This document shows, piece by piece, positions 32,071 through 42,320 of a DNA stretch of 64,000 nt. The notes below the pieces were generated by a model. It did no database searches, had not been told where the DNA came from, and saw nothing but the letters and a program-made list of their open reading frames with translations. The stretch comes from Cymbomonas tetramitiformis (lineage: Eukaryota > Chlorophyta > Pyramimonadophyceae > Pyramimonadales > Pyramimonadaceae). The position numbers and the translations under genes are program-made. The DNA lies in contig LGRX02027094.1 in NCBI GenBank assembly GCA_001247695.2, positions 1 through 64,000 of the forward strand. Direction: 5' to 3'. The stretch's first letter is position 1, and each line of letters starts with the position of its first letter.

Positions 32071-33107
32071 ATGGAGATGCGCACACTTACGAGCGTGCGC
32101 CGTTTCACCATGTCGATATGTGCAGTCGCGAGCAAGTGCACGCACCCGTCCACGGGTGACATGCCGATCGCAGCGAGCGCAAATCTGGTCATGAGCATGC
32201 CCGAGGAACTTGCACAACATGGTACATCAAGTGCTAATGCAATTGTCATTTCCGATTCCGAGTCGGATGAAGGGGTGTCGTTTAACTCGGAGGACTTGTG
32301 GAACGCGTAAGCGATTTTTAACTCTGCATCGACACATCAAATGCGACAGAGTGTACTTACACTCCTTTTCTTATGACAGGTATCGCTTGTACTATGATTA
32401 TGTACATAAACACGAATGGGAGGAACGGAAAGAAATCGTGATAGCGTTGGAAGCTAACCCCGCGTGTGAGTATATACGCGATTCGTGAAGTTTTGCAATA
32501 TATCGTCCCCGTTGCACCGTGCATGCTGAGTGAGGTTCCTTTCTCCGCTTTTGATGATGTACAGGGCAATACGCGATGAATTGCCCTTCGCTTATGACGG
32601 GAAAACCATCAACGGAGCCAACCGTTATATACCGCGCTTTAGAGGTTGACGTTCCCACAGGTGAAATACGACTTCGATTGTCGAGTTTTCTTTTTGTGAA
32701 GGCTATTTCCACTGACGAATCGCGAGAATGAACGCACAGCGCTTTCCGAAGCGACTAAGGTACCGATGAGCTTACTAACGCCATTCGCACTCTTAAAACA
32801 TCACTGTCCGAATTGTGCAAAGGAAAACAAATACATGTATGACGAGTTTCAGGTGCGTGTTGGAATCTCGAAGCGTGCCAACGTAGGTTAAACGCTTGAA
32901 CGCCTCCGCTTCATCGCCAACAAAAAAATGTATGTTGCGTACTCGGCTTTGAATGTTTTTCTTTCGCAGAAAGATGATGCTGATACGAAAAGCACGGCCG
33001 AGGAGGATGATGTGTTATGTGCTCGTACTGAAGAACAAGCTAAGACGAACGAGGAGTGGCAAAAACTAGTGGCAGACGCCAAAAAAATGGCGACGAGAAA
33101 AACATAA
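32071..33107 (+). CDS. five-exon protein with N-terminal SIM-like motif, 222 residues
   Basis: Exons are 32071-32306, 32380-32465, 32565-32660, 32740-32852 and 32970-33107, total 669 nt. Each exon alone is short and looks like noise, but all four junctions have good splice sites and matching phases (2, 1, 1, 0) and the product is free of stops. Exon 1 ends with AIVISDSESDEG, a textbook hydrophobic-plus-acidic SUMO-interacting motif. Exon 4 carries CPNCAKENKY, a single C-x2-C. The last exon encodes a charged helical tail. The start may be at 32071 or at a downstream ATG. No family is recognised; a SUMO- or nucleus-linked role is inferred only from the motif. Confidence 0.75.
32307..32379 (+). 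other. intron 1 (73 nt) of five-exon gene
   Basis: Donor GAACGC|GTAAGC, acceptor TTATGACAG|GTATCG, phase 2, with a CTCCTTTTCTT pyrimidine tract. Confidence 0.8.
32466..32564 (+). other. intron 2 (99 nt) of five-exon gene
   Basis: Donor CCGCGT|GTGAGT, acceptor GATGTACAG|GGCAAT, phase 1, with a TTCCTTTCTCCGCTTTT pyrimidine tract. Confidence 0.8.
32661..32739 (+). other. intron 3 (79 nt) of five-exon gene
   Basis: Donor CCCACAG|GTGAAA, acceptor ACGCACAG|CGCTTT, phase 1. Confidence 0.7.
32853..32969 (+). other. intron 4 (117 nt) of five-exon gene
   Basis: Donor GTTTCAG|GTGCGT, acceptor TTTCTTTCGCAG|AAAGAT, phase 0, with a strong pyrimidine tract. Confidence 0.85.
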
Positions 33108-33238
33108 GCTTCGTGGCTTTCACAGGACACAAAAAAAAATCCTTGTTGTGATAACAAGAACCTAGACTATCACGCCCTTGTTACCTTAACGAGCTTACAA
33201 TTCGATCTTTTAGGGTTTTAGGGTAGCCGCGTGGCCGC

Positions 33239-33877
33239 TCAACAGGTGAACGCGAAGTGCATCAAATGCACCACCGCGGCGCTGGCGATGCCGGATACGA
33301 AATACGCGCCGTTGCTCGGGACGTCGGGCGTGTTGTACACCTCGTGCGCGCTGTACACGGCAGAATAAATGGTGGACAGCGTGTACATCCACAGAAAATG
33401 AATGTACGTGCGCTGCAGCTCCATCTCGTACGGTATCCGAAGATCCTCGTACGCGTCCTGCGCTTGTGGATAGTGCGTCGCGTACGTCATGATCGACACG
33501 ATGACCGGCAAGGTGTGCACGCCGAAGTCGCCGAGCTTTAATTTACCCGCGTCTTTCGTGTCCAAGTCCTCGTCATCGAGAAGACGTTCCGCGTAATGGT
33601 AGTACAGCACGTTTATGGTGAGGAACACGGTGAACGACAGCACGCACATCACCGGCGCGATCGCGTATATAAAACGATCGGATTGACTACGATTTGTGTT
33701 TCGGTCCTGCGCGTCCGAAACAACGAGCGCGAATAGCACGCCATGCGTAAGCGCGTGCGCGCACAGACTCCAGTAGGTGAGATACTTAAAGTTGCCTCCG
33801 TCGGACGTCGCCAGCATGCATGTGTACACCAAACACACCGTCGCCGAATACACGCTAGATAGAGCCTTGCGGAGCAT
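33239..33877 (-). CDS. multipass membrane protein, 212 residues
   Basis: ATG 33877 lies 40-60 bp downstream (minus strand) of a long (TA)n tract at about 33919-33940. Five or six hydrophobic segments are visible. The pattern NFKYLTYWSLCAHAL after the first helix and HTLPVIVSIMTY later recalls the FAR-17a/AIG1 (androgen-induced gene) family of membrane hydrolases, in which a Thr and a His are catalytic; the likeness is modest. If correct it would be a lipid hydrolase. The alternative is a generic viral membrane protein. Confidence 0.7.
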   Translation of the reverse strand: MLRKALSSVYSATVCLVYTCMLATSDGGNFKYLTYWSLCAHALTHGVLFALVVSDAQDRNTNRSQSDRFIYAIAPVMCVLSFTVFLTINVLYYHYAERLLDDEDLDTKDAGKLKLGDFGVHTLPVIVSIMTYATHYPQAQDAYEDLRIPYEMELQRTYIHFLWMYTLSTIYSAVYSAHEVYNTPDVPSNGAYFVSGIASAAVVHLMHFAFTC

Positions 33878-34068
33878 ATCGCGTGACAATGTCGCGTGCT
33901 GTATAGATATGTACGAATTGATATATATATATATATATATGTATATTTCGTGATAACACAATATCACCACTGAAATCGCAATACAGCGAGCAAAGAAGCG
34001 AATACGTTTAGATACGAAATACACACAACGCGTTTAGGCTCAAGCTAAACACAGGTTATCTCCCAACC

Positions 34069-34461
34069 TCAGCGTGCGAGGCACAGCGTGCGCTTTTCGG
34101 CCCGTGCGCCGGCTATAAGAACCTGCCACATGGACAGAAAGCGCGCTTTTCGAAGAATATTTCGCAAAACGCGCGCGCCTCTGGCGTAATCGTTAAGGTA
34201 AAAGAATTCACGTCTTGGATTTACGCGAAACGATTCCAACAGCGAATGCGCCACGCGCGTTGCGTAATATCGGGACGGCACTTCCACGTAGTAAACGACG
34301 TCAAAAGGCGTGGGTACGGCTGCGTTGTACATCTGTCGACTTTGTGCGTACGAGTTCACGTTTTGTCCGGTATGCCCAACTTTGAAGAGTCCGTTTTTGT
34401 AACTGTCGTTATGCAGCGCGTACACAAAGCCGGGGCCGTCGCGTTTTGTGCGACGCGGCAT
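34069..34461 (-). CDS. T5orf172-domain (GIY-YIG-like) protein, 130 residues
   Basis: ATG 34461. GFVYALHND near residue 12, LFKVGHTGQN near 25, VPTPFDVVYYVEV near 49, a His-bearing helix (VAHSLLESFRV) and REFFYL form the T5orf172/MUG113 pattern, a branch of the GIY-YIG fold. Such domains are common in giant viruses and phages and are thought to act on nucleic acid. The whole gene is little more than the domain with a basic tail. Confidence 0.8.
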   Translation of the reverse strand: MPRRTKRDGPGFVYALHNDSYKNGLFKVGHTGQNVNSYAQSRQMYNAAVPTPFDVVYYVEVPSRYYATRVAHSLLESFRVNPRREFFYLNDYARGARVLRNILRKARFLSMWQVLIAGARAEKRTLCLAR

Positions 34462-34571
34462 CTTGCTGCACGGTAACCACTTTGCAAGTACAACGGTTTA
34501 CATATATATTTATATACATACATGCGTATATCGCTTTTGCTATCGATACCCTCAGAAACACCTCACCCACC

Positions 34572-37500
34572 TCATATACCAAACTCGCACACGTACGGAT
34601 GTTTTTCGTCACAACCGCTTGCTTGTGTAAGCTCGCCGTTACGAAGTACCATACAAGTTCCGCCGTCCGGACCTAGCACCCAGAATTCGGCGGTGGTAAC
34701 CGGATCGGTCTCGCACTTGGTCGCGAGCCACCAATCCTTACCTACGTTATTGCTGGTTCCGTACGGATCCACGGATATTCGATACTTCCCAGCCGGTAAT
34801 TTGCTACGAAGAGTCTCCAAACGTGCTGCTGAAGGCGTATAGCCCGATTGCGTGCACGTCTCGCGTGTGTAGTCGCTTAACGTTTCGCAGTGCGCGGTGC
34901 ACGTTTCCAGGTCGTTGTTTTGCCTGGGTGTGCACGGCAAATCGTCATGGGTGATAGCGGGATTTTTTCCTTTAAAATTGCCGTTTTCGTTGTAATACGA
35001 GGAGTAACGGACGCTCCCGTCATCGCATTTACGGATCAGCTCCTCCTTACCGGTGTCATCCGAGATGTGATACAGCTTGATGAGCACATCGAACTGCGAT
35101 CCGCACGTGTCGAAGGAGTACCAACCATCATCGCTGACCAAGTCCAGATTGAACGTGTACGCGCTTCCCGAGGTGTACTGGCCGCCTTTCACGATGTTGC
35201 AGGCAACCGCATCCGCATCCGTGGCGGTGCTCACAGCCAGCGCCACGGTCGCGTTCAACGCCGCGCTGCTGTTGTGGCTAGCGAGGCGTCCTGTTCCGTC
35301 CGTGCTCATGGCCTTGCACGCCTCATCGGCCGCGAAGTAGCTATCGGTGGTATCGTGGGACCAAATCGCGGTGTAGCACGCTTGCGTGCTTGCGTCCGCG
35401 TACCAAACGTTGTCTTCGTAACCACTGGCGGCCTTCGCCGCGCAGTCGATGGGAGCGTGCGGCGGCGGTGGCGGGCTGGGGCGCGGCGGTGGAGATGGCG
35501 GTGGAGGAGCGTACGCGAGATTCACCGTGAAGGTAAGCTCGCGCATCAGGTTGTAATGCGTCGCGTTACCGATGAAGTCACCGTGCCACGCGAAGCCCAA
35601 CGGATTGTGCACGCCAACGACGAAATCGGTCGTAGGCAGCAGGCCGTTCGGCATGTGGTAGGTCACGTCGTCGATCACGTGCGTGTGCGCGCCGTCGGTG
35701 TTGCCGGGAGCGCTGGTGTTGCGCGCGTAGTTGCATTCGGCCAGCGAGGAGTACAACGGGTAGTATCCGTTGACGGCCAGCGGCGACACGTGCGTTCTAC
35801 TGTCCGAGCGCGCCGACACGGCCTGAGGGACGCGTTCGGTCATGGTGACGGTGATGTTGTTAAGACCCATCAGTAGAGGAACGCGTGCAGCGATCGCGTC
35901 CTCCGTCGTACCGTGTTGGGCGTAATCGATGCTTCTCGTCGCGACGCGACGGAAGGGGTCATCCAGGGCCTCCGCGCGGTACCCCAGTCTGACGACCGAG
36001 AGGCCGTCGTAACGTTGCGTGGGCTGCGCGACCGCGGCATCGGGCGAGACCGCCCACGCGCTATCGCCGAACTCCTCGTGCGTAGCCCCCGCCGCGTGCA
36101 CGAAATCGATAAACTGCTCCTCGAGGCCCGGCACGGCTTGCACCGTCGCCGCGAGTCCGATCACCGCGCCCGCGGCGTGCCGATCGCGCTGCACCAAAGA
36201 GGCGTACCCGGATGCCCCCGGGGGGTAGGCGGCGTCGCATTTGTCGTCGTCGACGTCCCAGCGGCATCCCGTGAACACCAAGCTTTCGTCCGAGAGATCG
36301 TCGCCCGCGGCCGGGTCGTACGGATCGGCAGCATCGTCCACCAGGTTCACCACGAACCGCAAATCCATGTAGGTGGTGCCATCCGACATGGTCACCGCGA
36401 AATGCATACGCATACCGAGGTCGTACAGGCCGGGCGCGTCGAACACGCAGTACGCCTGCGAAGTGAAGTTGGTGAACTTTCCCGTTTCGACGTCCGGAAA
36501 CACGCGCGCGACTCGGTTCCGGAACGCGGACGCGTTTGGAGCGCTGGCGTGCACCACTTGGATTTCGGAAACGAAGTCCGGCGGCACCGGCATGTCCGCA
36601 GGACGCAGGCAGGTAACTTTGCCGGTACGATTTGCCTGCACGACGACGGTGCTGTTCGGCGACACCGTGAACGATTGCAGCGGCGGAGGCATCGGCGATG
36701 GCGGCGACCGCGGTGGCGGGTACGGAGGAGGTGTTCTGCGCGCGCACAAATTTAGGATACAAGTTCGAGGGGGGAAAATGAAAGTTTTAGCAAACCAAAA
36801 AGAAAATCGACGAGTTTTTTTGCGCGCGGCGTGCGTTACCTGCGTTCCACTTGTAGCTCGCATATGGCGCCATACGTGCTTAGGTCATTGTCGCAATTCT
36901 GCGCCATCATGGCGTTTGAGCTCGAGTCGACGATGGCGTGAATGCCGCGCGCGTCGTCACCGATGGTGCACAGCCCATTATAGGTGTTGTCACCGTCGCG
37001 GGACTGTATGTACACGCGGTCGTCCCATTCTGACCCGGAATCGATCCAGTGCCAGCTGCTGCGACCGCCGGACAACGCGTCGTACCACGTCGCGTTCGCA
37101 AAATGGCCCGCGCTTTTCGGTCGGTCGCTCTCGTACAGGTAATCTATGTCCGTCGTACCGCCGAACCACATCCCTTTCGCGTCCACGCCTCGCATCGCCA
37201 ACTGGCCGTGCACAGCGTCGCGCTCCATTTGAGTTTCGAGCGCAGCCAGACGCGTTTTGCCGGAACTTTCCAGTATGCTGCATTGGTAGTTTGCGTCGTA
37301 AAAAGTGATCCGCTGCGTGTTCAGCACGTAGTAGCACGAGGAGGTCCGTTCCGCGCCGATGTCGTTTAAGCGAAACCAATTATCGTCGGGGCACTCGTCA
37401 AAATACCCGGGCACCATCGGCGAAGGGGGCGGCGGGTGTGGAGGCGGGGACGGTGACGGAGGCGGTGGCGTGTGCGGTAATGGCGGCGACGGTGGCGGTG

Positions 37501-38884
37501 GGGATGGTGGGGGCGGCGCGTGCACGAGTTGCACCTCCTGCTGGATCGTATATTTCGTTCCCGGGTCCGTAGCCAACGTCAGCCAACCCGTGATCCGGCT
37601 TGCGCCGTACGGTAGATCCAAGGACAAAACGGCGCTGTCGCCCAGCGATGTCAGGTAACTGGAGTACAACACCGCGCCGGTCTGCATGGCCACCACGGTG
37701 TAATTTATGCTGGTCGTGCCGTTCGGCAGCGGTACCGCCACCACGTGCCGCTCATCCGCGTTGTCATCCGCGACCATCAAACTGACCGTGGTCGTACCGC
37801 TCACGTTCAGGGCTGGCAAGGGCGGCGGTTTGGGACAGGGCGGCAGCGGCGGCGGTGCGAAAGGCGACGGCGGGGGCGGGGCCGAGGGCGGTGGTGGAGA
37901 TGGCGGAGGGGGTGCGGGGGGCGGAGGCGGACTTGGCGACGTCGCCGTCACCAAAACGAACGTGAAAGGCTGAACCACCAGTCCATCCCCGTACCCCTGT
38001 TGCACGCTCTGCCAGTTGGTCGCGGTTATGTGAAGCATGTCGACCGTGTACTCGCGCGTGGCGGGCCACGGCTCGTTGTTTATCGGGCATATGCTTAAAA
38101 CAGGCACGTCGATCGCGCCGTCGCACGCCGCGACGATCAACGTGCCGTTATCGGGCTTGCTGGTGGCGTTGCAAAACGCGGCCGTCGCCGCGGTACGCGT
38201 TTGCGGGTCCGATGCCGCGGTTGTCGTTAGATTGTACACGACGCGCGCGTGCACCGCTCCGTCCGGGACGTTCACGTACGCGCACTGGTATCCGTGCACC
38301 GTGGTGCGATAACCGACGTGGCTGAGATCGATGACGGGGGGGAACGGGAAGGGCGGTATCGGGGGCGAGGGCGGCGGAGGCGTCGGCGAAGGCGGTGGGC
38401 ACGGCGACGGTGGAACGGGCGGCGGTGGCGTCGGATTGGGCGGCGGCGGACTGGGGTCCACGATCAGAAAAACGTACGAGCTTGTGTGATGCGAGGTGTC
38501 TCCCGTGGCGGAGTTCGTCTGACTGGTGGTGATGTTGGTGCGGTACAGGCCTCGTGTGTCAAAGAGGCACGCCGAACTGCTCGCGTCGGTGTTGTTGCTC
38601 GCAAAACTGAATTGGGTGACGGTCGCCACCGCACCCAGCGGCACCTCGTCGTGCACCACGGTGACGTGCGTGGTGTTCGTTGGATAGTCCCGGGCGTTGA
38701 ACGTCAGGCACAGCCATTCGCCATCCGCGGTGGCTTTCTGGTAAGTCATGTTCGCGACACCGCTCGCGGTGGTGTACGTGACCGCAGGGGGCGGGGCTGG
38801 TGGTGGGGGTCCGGGTGGTGGCGAAGACGGCGGTGGATAACCGGGTGCGGTGGGGCAATGCGCATGGTAAAGCGGAGGCCTCAT
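34572..38884 (-). CDS. proline-rich mosaic surface protein with two C-type lectin domains, spliced
   Basis: Exons are 38884-36840 and 36735-34572, about 1402 residues if started at ATG 38884. The protein alternates SPPPP-type hydroxyproline-like hinges with beta-rich modules. A first C-type lectin domain covers residues about 491-682 (DECPDDNWFRL, SSWHWIDSGSEWDD, GAICELQ). A second closes the C-terminus (about 1110-1402, ending YVCEFGI). The layout resembles algal pherophorin/extensin-type wall proteins fused to lectins, so glycan binding at the host surface or wall mimicry is inferred. The ATG at 38884 overlaps (ATGA) the stop of the upstream anchor frame, and the start given here lacks a signal peptide, so the two frames are probably one gene. 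N-glycosylation sequons (NXT/S) are plentiful. Confidence 0.8.
36736..36839 (-). other. intron (104 nt) joining the two lectin frames
   Basis: Minus strand: donor GAACGCAG|GTAACG, acceptor GTGCGCGCAG|AACACC, phase 2. The interior has TTTTCTTTTTGG and TTTTCCCCCC pyrimidine tracts. Without splicing the first frame stops one codon later and the second has no ATG. Confidence 0.85.
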
Positions 38885-39267
38885 GGGGGTGTAGTGGCGG
38901 CGGAGGAGGTTGCGGCGGGGGAGGCCGGGGCGGAGTGGCCGAAGGGCGAAGGCGGGTTCGGTGTCGGTGGGTTTGGCGTTTTTGGTGGACAAAGCGGCGG
39001 CGGCAGTGGCGGGGGAGGGTCAAAGGGCGAAGGCGGGTTCGGTGTAGGCGGACGGAGCGGCGGCGGCAATGGCGGGGTGGTAGGTAGGTAAGCGGTCAGT
39101 CCCGGTGTAGCCGGCGGTGGTGGCGTCGGCACTGTAGGGGGCGGCGATTCGTACCGGTGCGGTTTGGTGTTTACACCGATATAGGTTGGGGTGAAGATTG
39201 CGCCGAACGATATCGCCGCATAAAGTACAACGGTTATTATTACCCCTAACGGAATAAATGCCGGCAT
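38881..39267 (-). CDS. N-terminal anchor and proline-rich part of the lectin protein
   Basis: ATG 39267 opens with FIPLGVIITVVLYAAISFGA, a signal anchor or signal peptide. About 90 residues of Pro-rich sequence follow (PPLPPPLRPP, NPPSPF). The frame stops at TGA 38883-38881, where an ATGA overlap leads into the large lectin frame in the -1 register. A run of five C (38885-38889) precedes the stop. It is most likely the missing N-terminus of the lectin protein, separated by a one-base deletion or slippage; a short separate membrane protein is the alternative. Confidence 0.6.
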   Translation of the reverse strand: MPAFIPLGVIITVVLYAAISFGAIFTPTYIGVNTKPHRYESPPPTVPTPPPPATPGLTAYLPTTPPLPPPLRPPTPNPPSPFDPPPPLPPPLCPPKTPNPPTPNPPSPFGHSAPASPAATSSAATTPP

Positions 39268-39530
39268 GATTACGTAAACTCGCGCGCGCGGGCGCGTTTG
39301 CCGCAAACGCGCTCGCGTTTAGTTATAGCCCCTAAAGTCACGGAGGGCGTCGTGCGAGCGAGCGCGTAATTATTTCACTAGCGTGAATCCTACATAAAGA
39401 CTCATGCACGCGTGTTGTTCGCCCAAAACGTGCACGTATTTATACTTTGGTGGTGACATTAAATGGGTGCATATATTACCGGTGTGTAGATACATCGGTG
39501 ATGCCGGTCGTGAAAGCGCGGCGCCTCGTT

Positions 39531-40343
39531 CTATTTGCGTTGATTTTTGCGTGCCCTCCTTCGCTTGTACCGACGGTGCTTTTGCGTTCGTTTTGTGCGT
39601 TTTGGGTGTTTTTTGGCTTTCTGCACCTCGGGCTTGATGGATGCTGACGTGCGTAGCTCGTGCACTTGCAGGTTGTGTCGTTTGGCGATGAACTTGAAAA
39701 AATCCGATGCGGTGAACGGTTTTCCATCGCGGGCGACATCGTTCACGTACTGTGCCAGACGATCGCCACGTTCCGGCACGCCGCGCAGCCGGTTGCGCGG
39801 CAGGGCGTACACCTCCGAATCGTCGATCGTCGAGTACACGACGGTCACAGCCCCGGCAGCTGCGATAGCCGTGGCGACGCGCGCAATCCTTTCGCGGTCG
39901 GCGATGCATGTCCGGCAGCTGATGAAAAAGGCGTGCCTAACCGACGATCCGTCGTTTGCCGTGCGCGAGTTGCGCAACAGCGTCGCCGCGCGTCGTTGCG
40001 AATCGATGCTATAGAGATACGCCAGTGCTTGCGTTTCCGTATGGCCGGTCTTCATCAACAGCCGAGTGGCGTTCAAATGACGTGCAACCGAACGACGGGT
40101 CGCCGTTGCGCTTTGTCGATCGTACGACGCGTTTGTCGCTCCCCCCGCGTGCGCGACGCCACGATGCACCGTAACGTCGGTACCTAAAAAACATTTCCTG
40201 GCGGTTTCCTTGTAATTTTTTAAATCCTTTTCTTGACAGTTGTACAACGCTACGTCCACGCCACGGCCGTGCGAGTACGTGTTTGCGTTTGTGAAGGTGC
40301 CATATCCGCAGACGGTGCCCAAAAACAGGACGACGGGTTGCAT
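39531..40343 (-). CDS. hypothetical protein with strongly basic C-terminus, 270 residues
   Basis: ATG 40343. A hydrophobic N-terminus (VVLFLGTVCGYGTF) could be a weak signal. The middle is mixed alpha/beta with several Cys (CRTCIADRER). The last 35 residues are almost wholly Lys/Arg (KKHPKRTKRTQKHRRYKRR), suggesting nucleic-acid binding or nuclear/nucleolar targeting. A TATA-like TATATTTATACC near 40384-40395 lies 40-50 bp upstream. No family is recognised. Confidence 0.7.
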   Translation of the reverse strand: MQPVVLFLGTVCGYGTFTNANTYSHGRGVDVALYNCQEKDLKNYKETARKCFLGTDVTVHRGVAHAGGATNASYDRQSATATRRSVARHLNATRLLMKTGHTETQALAYLYSIDSQRRAATLLRNSRTANDGSSVRHAFFISCRTCIADRERIARVATAIAAAGAVTVVYSTIDDSEVYALPRNRLRGVPERGDRLAQYVNDVARDGKPFTASDFFKFIAKRHNLQVHELRTSASIKPEVQKAKKHPKRTKRTQKHRRYKRRRARKNQRK

Positions 40344-40583
40344 GCTCGGCGACGTGCTGCGTTGCTTATACGAGCGTGGTCGTGTATATTTATACCAAAC
40401 GATTTACGTTCGTATCTCGCAAATCCGTTCACAGCAGCAAAATGCATAGGCGCGCAAACCCGCGCGTCGACAAACGATTGCGCGGTTTCACAACGTCGAC
40501 CCGTCGTGTCGATACCACGCCACGCAGCGTGCCTGCGCGACGTCCGGAATAACGTGATAAGGCGCAGGTGACCAGATCACGCA

Positions 40584-40804
40584 TGCCCCCGATCGACATG
40601 GTGCTCGCTTATCGATGCGTGTTTTGGGTATGTATAATAAAATTACGGCGATATTGTTTTCTGATAGCTATCACGAGTGCGACGGTTTGCACGCAGCACG
40701 CTTGGGCGTTGGTGGCAGACGATCGATACCAAGTAAAGAACGTGCGCCCATGCAAACATTGTCATCACAGCGATAGACGAACATACACGACACGCAGCAC
40801 GTAA
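40584..40804 (+). CDS. possible small membrane or secreted protein, 73 residues
   Basis: ATG 40584 opens a hydrophobic segment (about residues 8-40) followed by a CKHCHH cysteine/histidine patch. The stop is 2 bp before the next ATG. No family is recognised and the frame may be fortuitous; a GTATGT donor-like site at 40628 and GTAAGC at 40801 leave room for splicing. Confidence 0.3.
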
Positions 40805-40806
40805 GC

Positions 40807-41832
40807 ATGTGGTCCAAGGGCGCGCGTACGATCATTCAATTGGGTAAACGACACTCGCACGAGCGCGACACCTACACGGCCAGCGTGGTACCGGAAAGCG
40901 CGATACTAGGATGTTTGCTGTACGTCCGCCTCATTTTGGAGAACAACATCCGTGTCGCAAACGGCTGCTACGATTTTTACGGTGCGATATACAAAACGCG
41001 CATGCAACACGCGGTGCAATGTGTAACCACGCTCGTGACCGACCGCACGCTCCGTTCCTCGGAACAGCTTGAAATCGGGGGATTATGTACGATGGGATAT
41101 ACCGGTATGTACGATCGGATGGATCGATGCGTTAGGTGTTTGTATGCACGGCTACCGCGGTTTAAAGCAACGGTGGACGCCTATATCGCCGAAGTACAAC
41201 CAGAACACCAAGGTCACGTGTTTACGCCGCGTAATGTTGTGACATGCCACAACGTGCTGAACGGCCAGTTCCGATGCTGCATGGAACACGCGCAACGTAT
41301 ACTGATCGATGACGGTTATTTAACGTTGCGGCAGGTGCCGTACCCTTTACACGCGACTGTGGGTTTGCTTCCGGAACCTCGAGTTCGAGAGTTGATTATG
41401 CAATTTACGCTCGTAAGCATGTTTACCATGCATCGCTTCGACGCCGACACCGTCATCGATATTACCGCGACATTGCGTTATTTTTGCGTCGAACTCCTTA
41501 ACGCGTTCGGCGTTGCCTTTGACGCCTTCCCCGGCGAGCACGAGGTTACAGACCTTAAGCGTTACATCATCGCCACCGTCCGAGTGGATGCGTTTTGGGA
41601 TGAACCCGAGTTGTTTATGAGGAACCACGACGATAGACACGGCGCGATCATGCTCGACGATGATTACCTCAAAAAGGTTATCGTGCACGCGTTCGACAAA
41701 GTGTACGGTACCCTGTGCACGCTCGACGTCATCGCGAGATGCGAGCAACGTGTGATCAAGGACCTGTCGCTGGATGGCTCCCATACAAAATATAAACCTA
41801 TCATAGTGATGCCGTCGTGTAACTCGGTTTAG
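40807..41832 (+). CDS. hypothetical protein, 341 residues
   Basis: ATG 40807. A compact, mostly helical protein with many Cys and His (about 12 Cys). It shows no signal peptide, membrane helix or known motif. The coding pattern is continuous and the length is convincing. Neighbours (glycosyltransferase downstream) give no direct hint of role. Confidence 0.75.
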   Translation: MWSKGARTIIQLGKRHSHERDTYTASVVPESAILGCLLYVRLILENNIRVANGCYDFYGAIYKTRMQHAVQCVTTLVTDRTLRSSEQLEIGGLCTMGYTGMYDRMDRCVRCLYARLPRFKATVDAYIAEVQPEHQGHVFTPRNVVTCHNVLNGQFRCCMEHAQRILIDDGYLTLRQVPYPLHATVGLLPEPRVRELIMQFTLVSMFTMHRFDADTVIDITATLRYFCVELLNAFGVAFDAFPGEHEVTDLKRYIIATVRVDAFWDEPELFMRNHDDRHGAIMLDDDYLKKVIVHAFDKVYGTLCTLDVIARCEQRVIKDLSLDGSHTKYKPIIVMPSCNSV

Positions 41833-42320
41833 TTTTTTATCGCGTGCTCAACGCGCATGGTTGTACTACCACGCGTGTCACGCGCGTGCGACCGGTCGCG
41901 CTATCATCCCTTACTCTTACCTAAAACTCTCCGTCCTTGTATTTTTTTTCTGTTTTGCTCGGGCTCCACCTCAAGAAGGTCATGGCGTCGACATACACCC
42001 TTTCAACGGCTTATCTTTACCCGCAAAACGAGTATACGCGATGTTACAGCGTCCGACTTTGCCTTTGCGAGTTTCACTATTAGACAGTGCGGAGCCCATA
42101 AATGCAGAACGCTTTCGGTAAAATTACTGCGTGGTATAAATTATGCGTTATACGCACACGGGCGTTCTACGAACATGGAACGTCGCTGTCGTTCGCCTGT
42201 TGTATAAACAGATTCCTGTTGTATAAACAGGTTTTCTGTGCGACACGTGATGATAAGAAATATAACGAACGCCCATCGGCATGCGCGTACGAGGCACGGT
42301 GGATCACCTAAACCCCAAGG
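41833..42320. other. 488-bp region upstream of the glycosyltransferase gene
   Basis: Contains an ATG frame at 41857-42207 (116 codons) and another at 42102-42311, neither with convincing protein character. A 16-bp sequence with a TATA box is present twice in tandem near 42200-42230, and probably is the promoter of the gene at 42321. Confidence 0.4.
42196..42230 (+). promoter_or_regulatory. tandem duplicated TATA element
   Basis: CCTGTTGTATAAACAG occurs at 42196-42211 and again at 42215-42230, separated by 3 bp. Each copy contains TATAAAC and a partial palindrome (CTGTT...AACAG). It lies 90-125 bp before ATG 42321. Confidence 0.55.
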
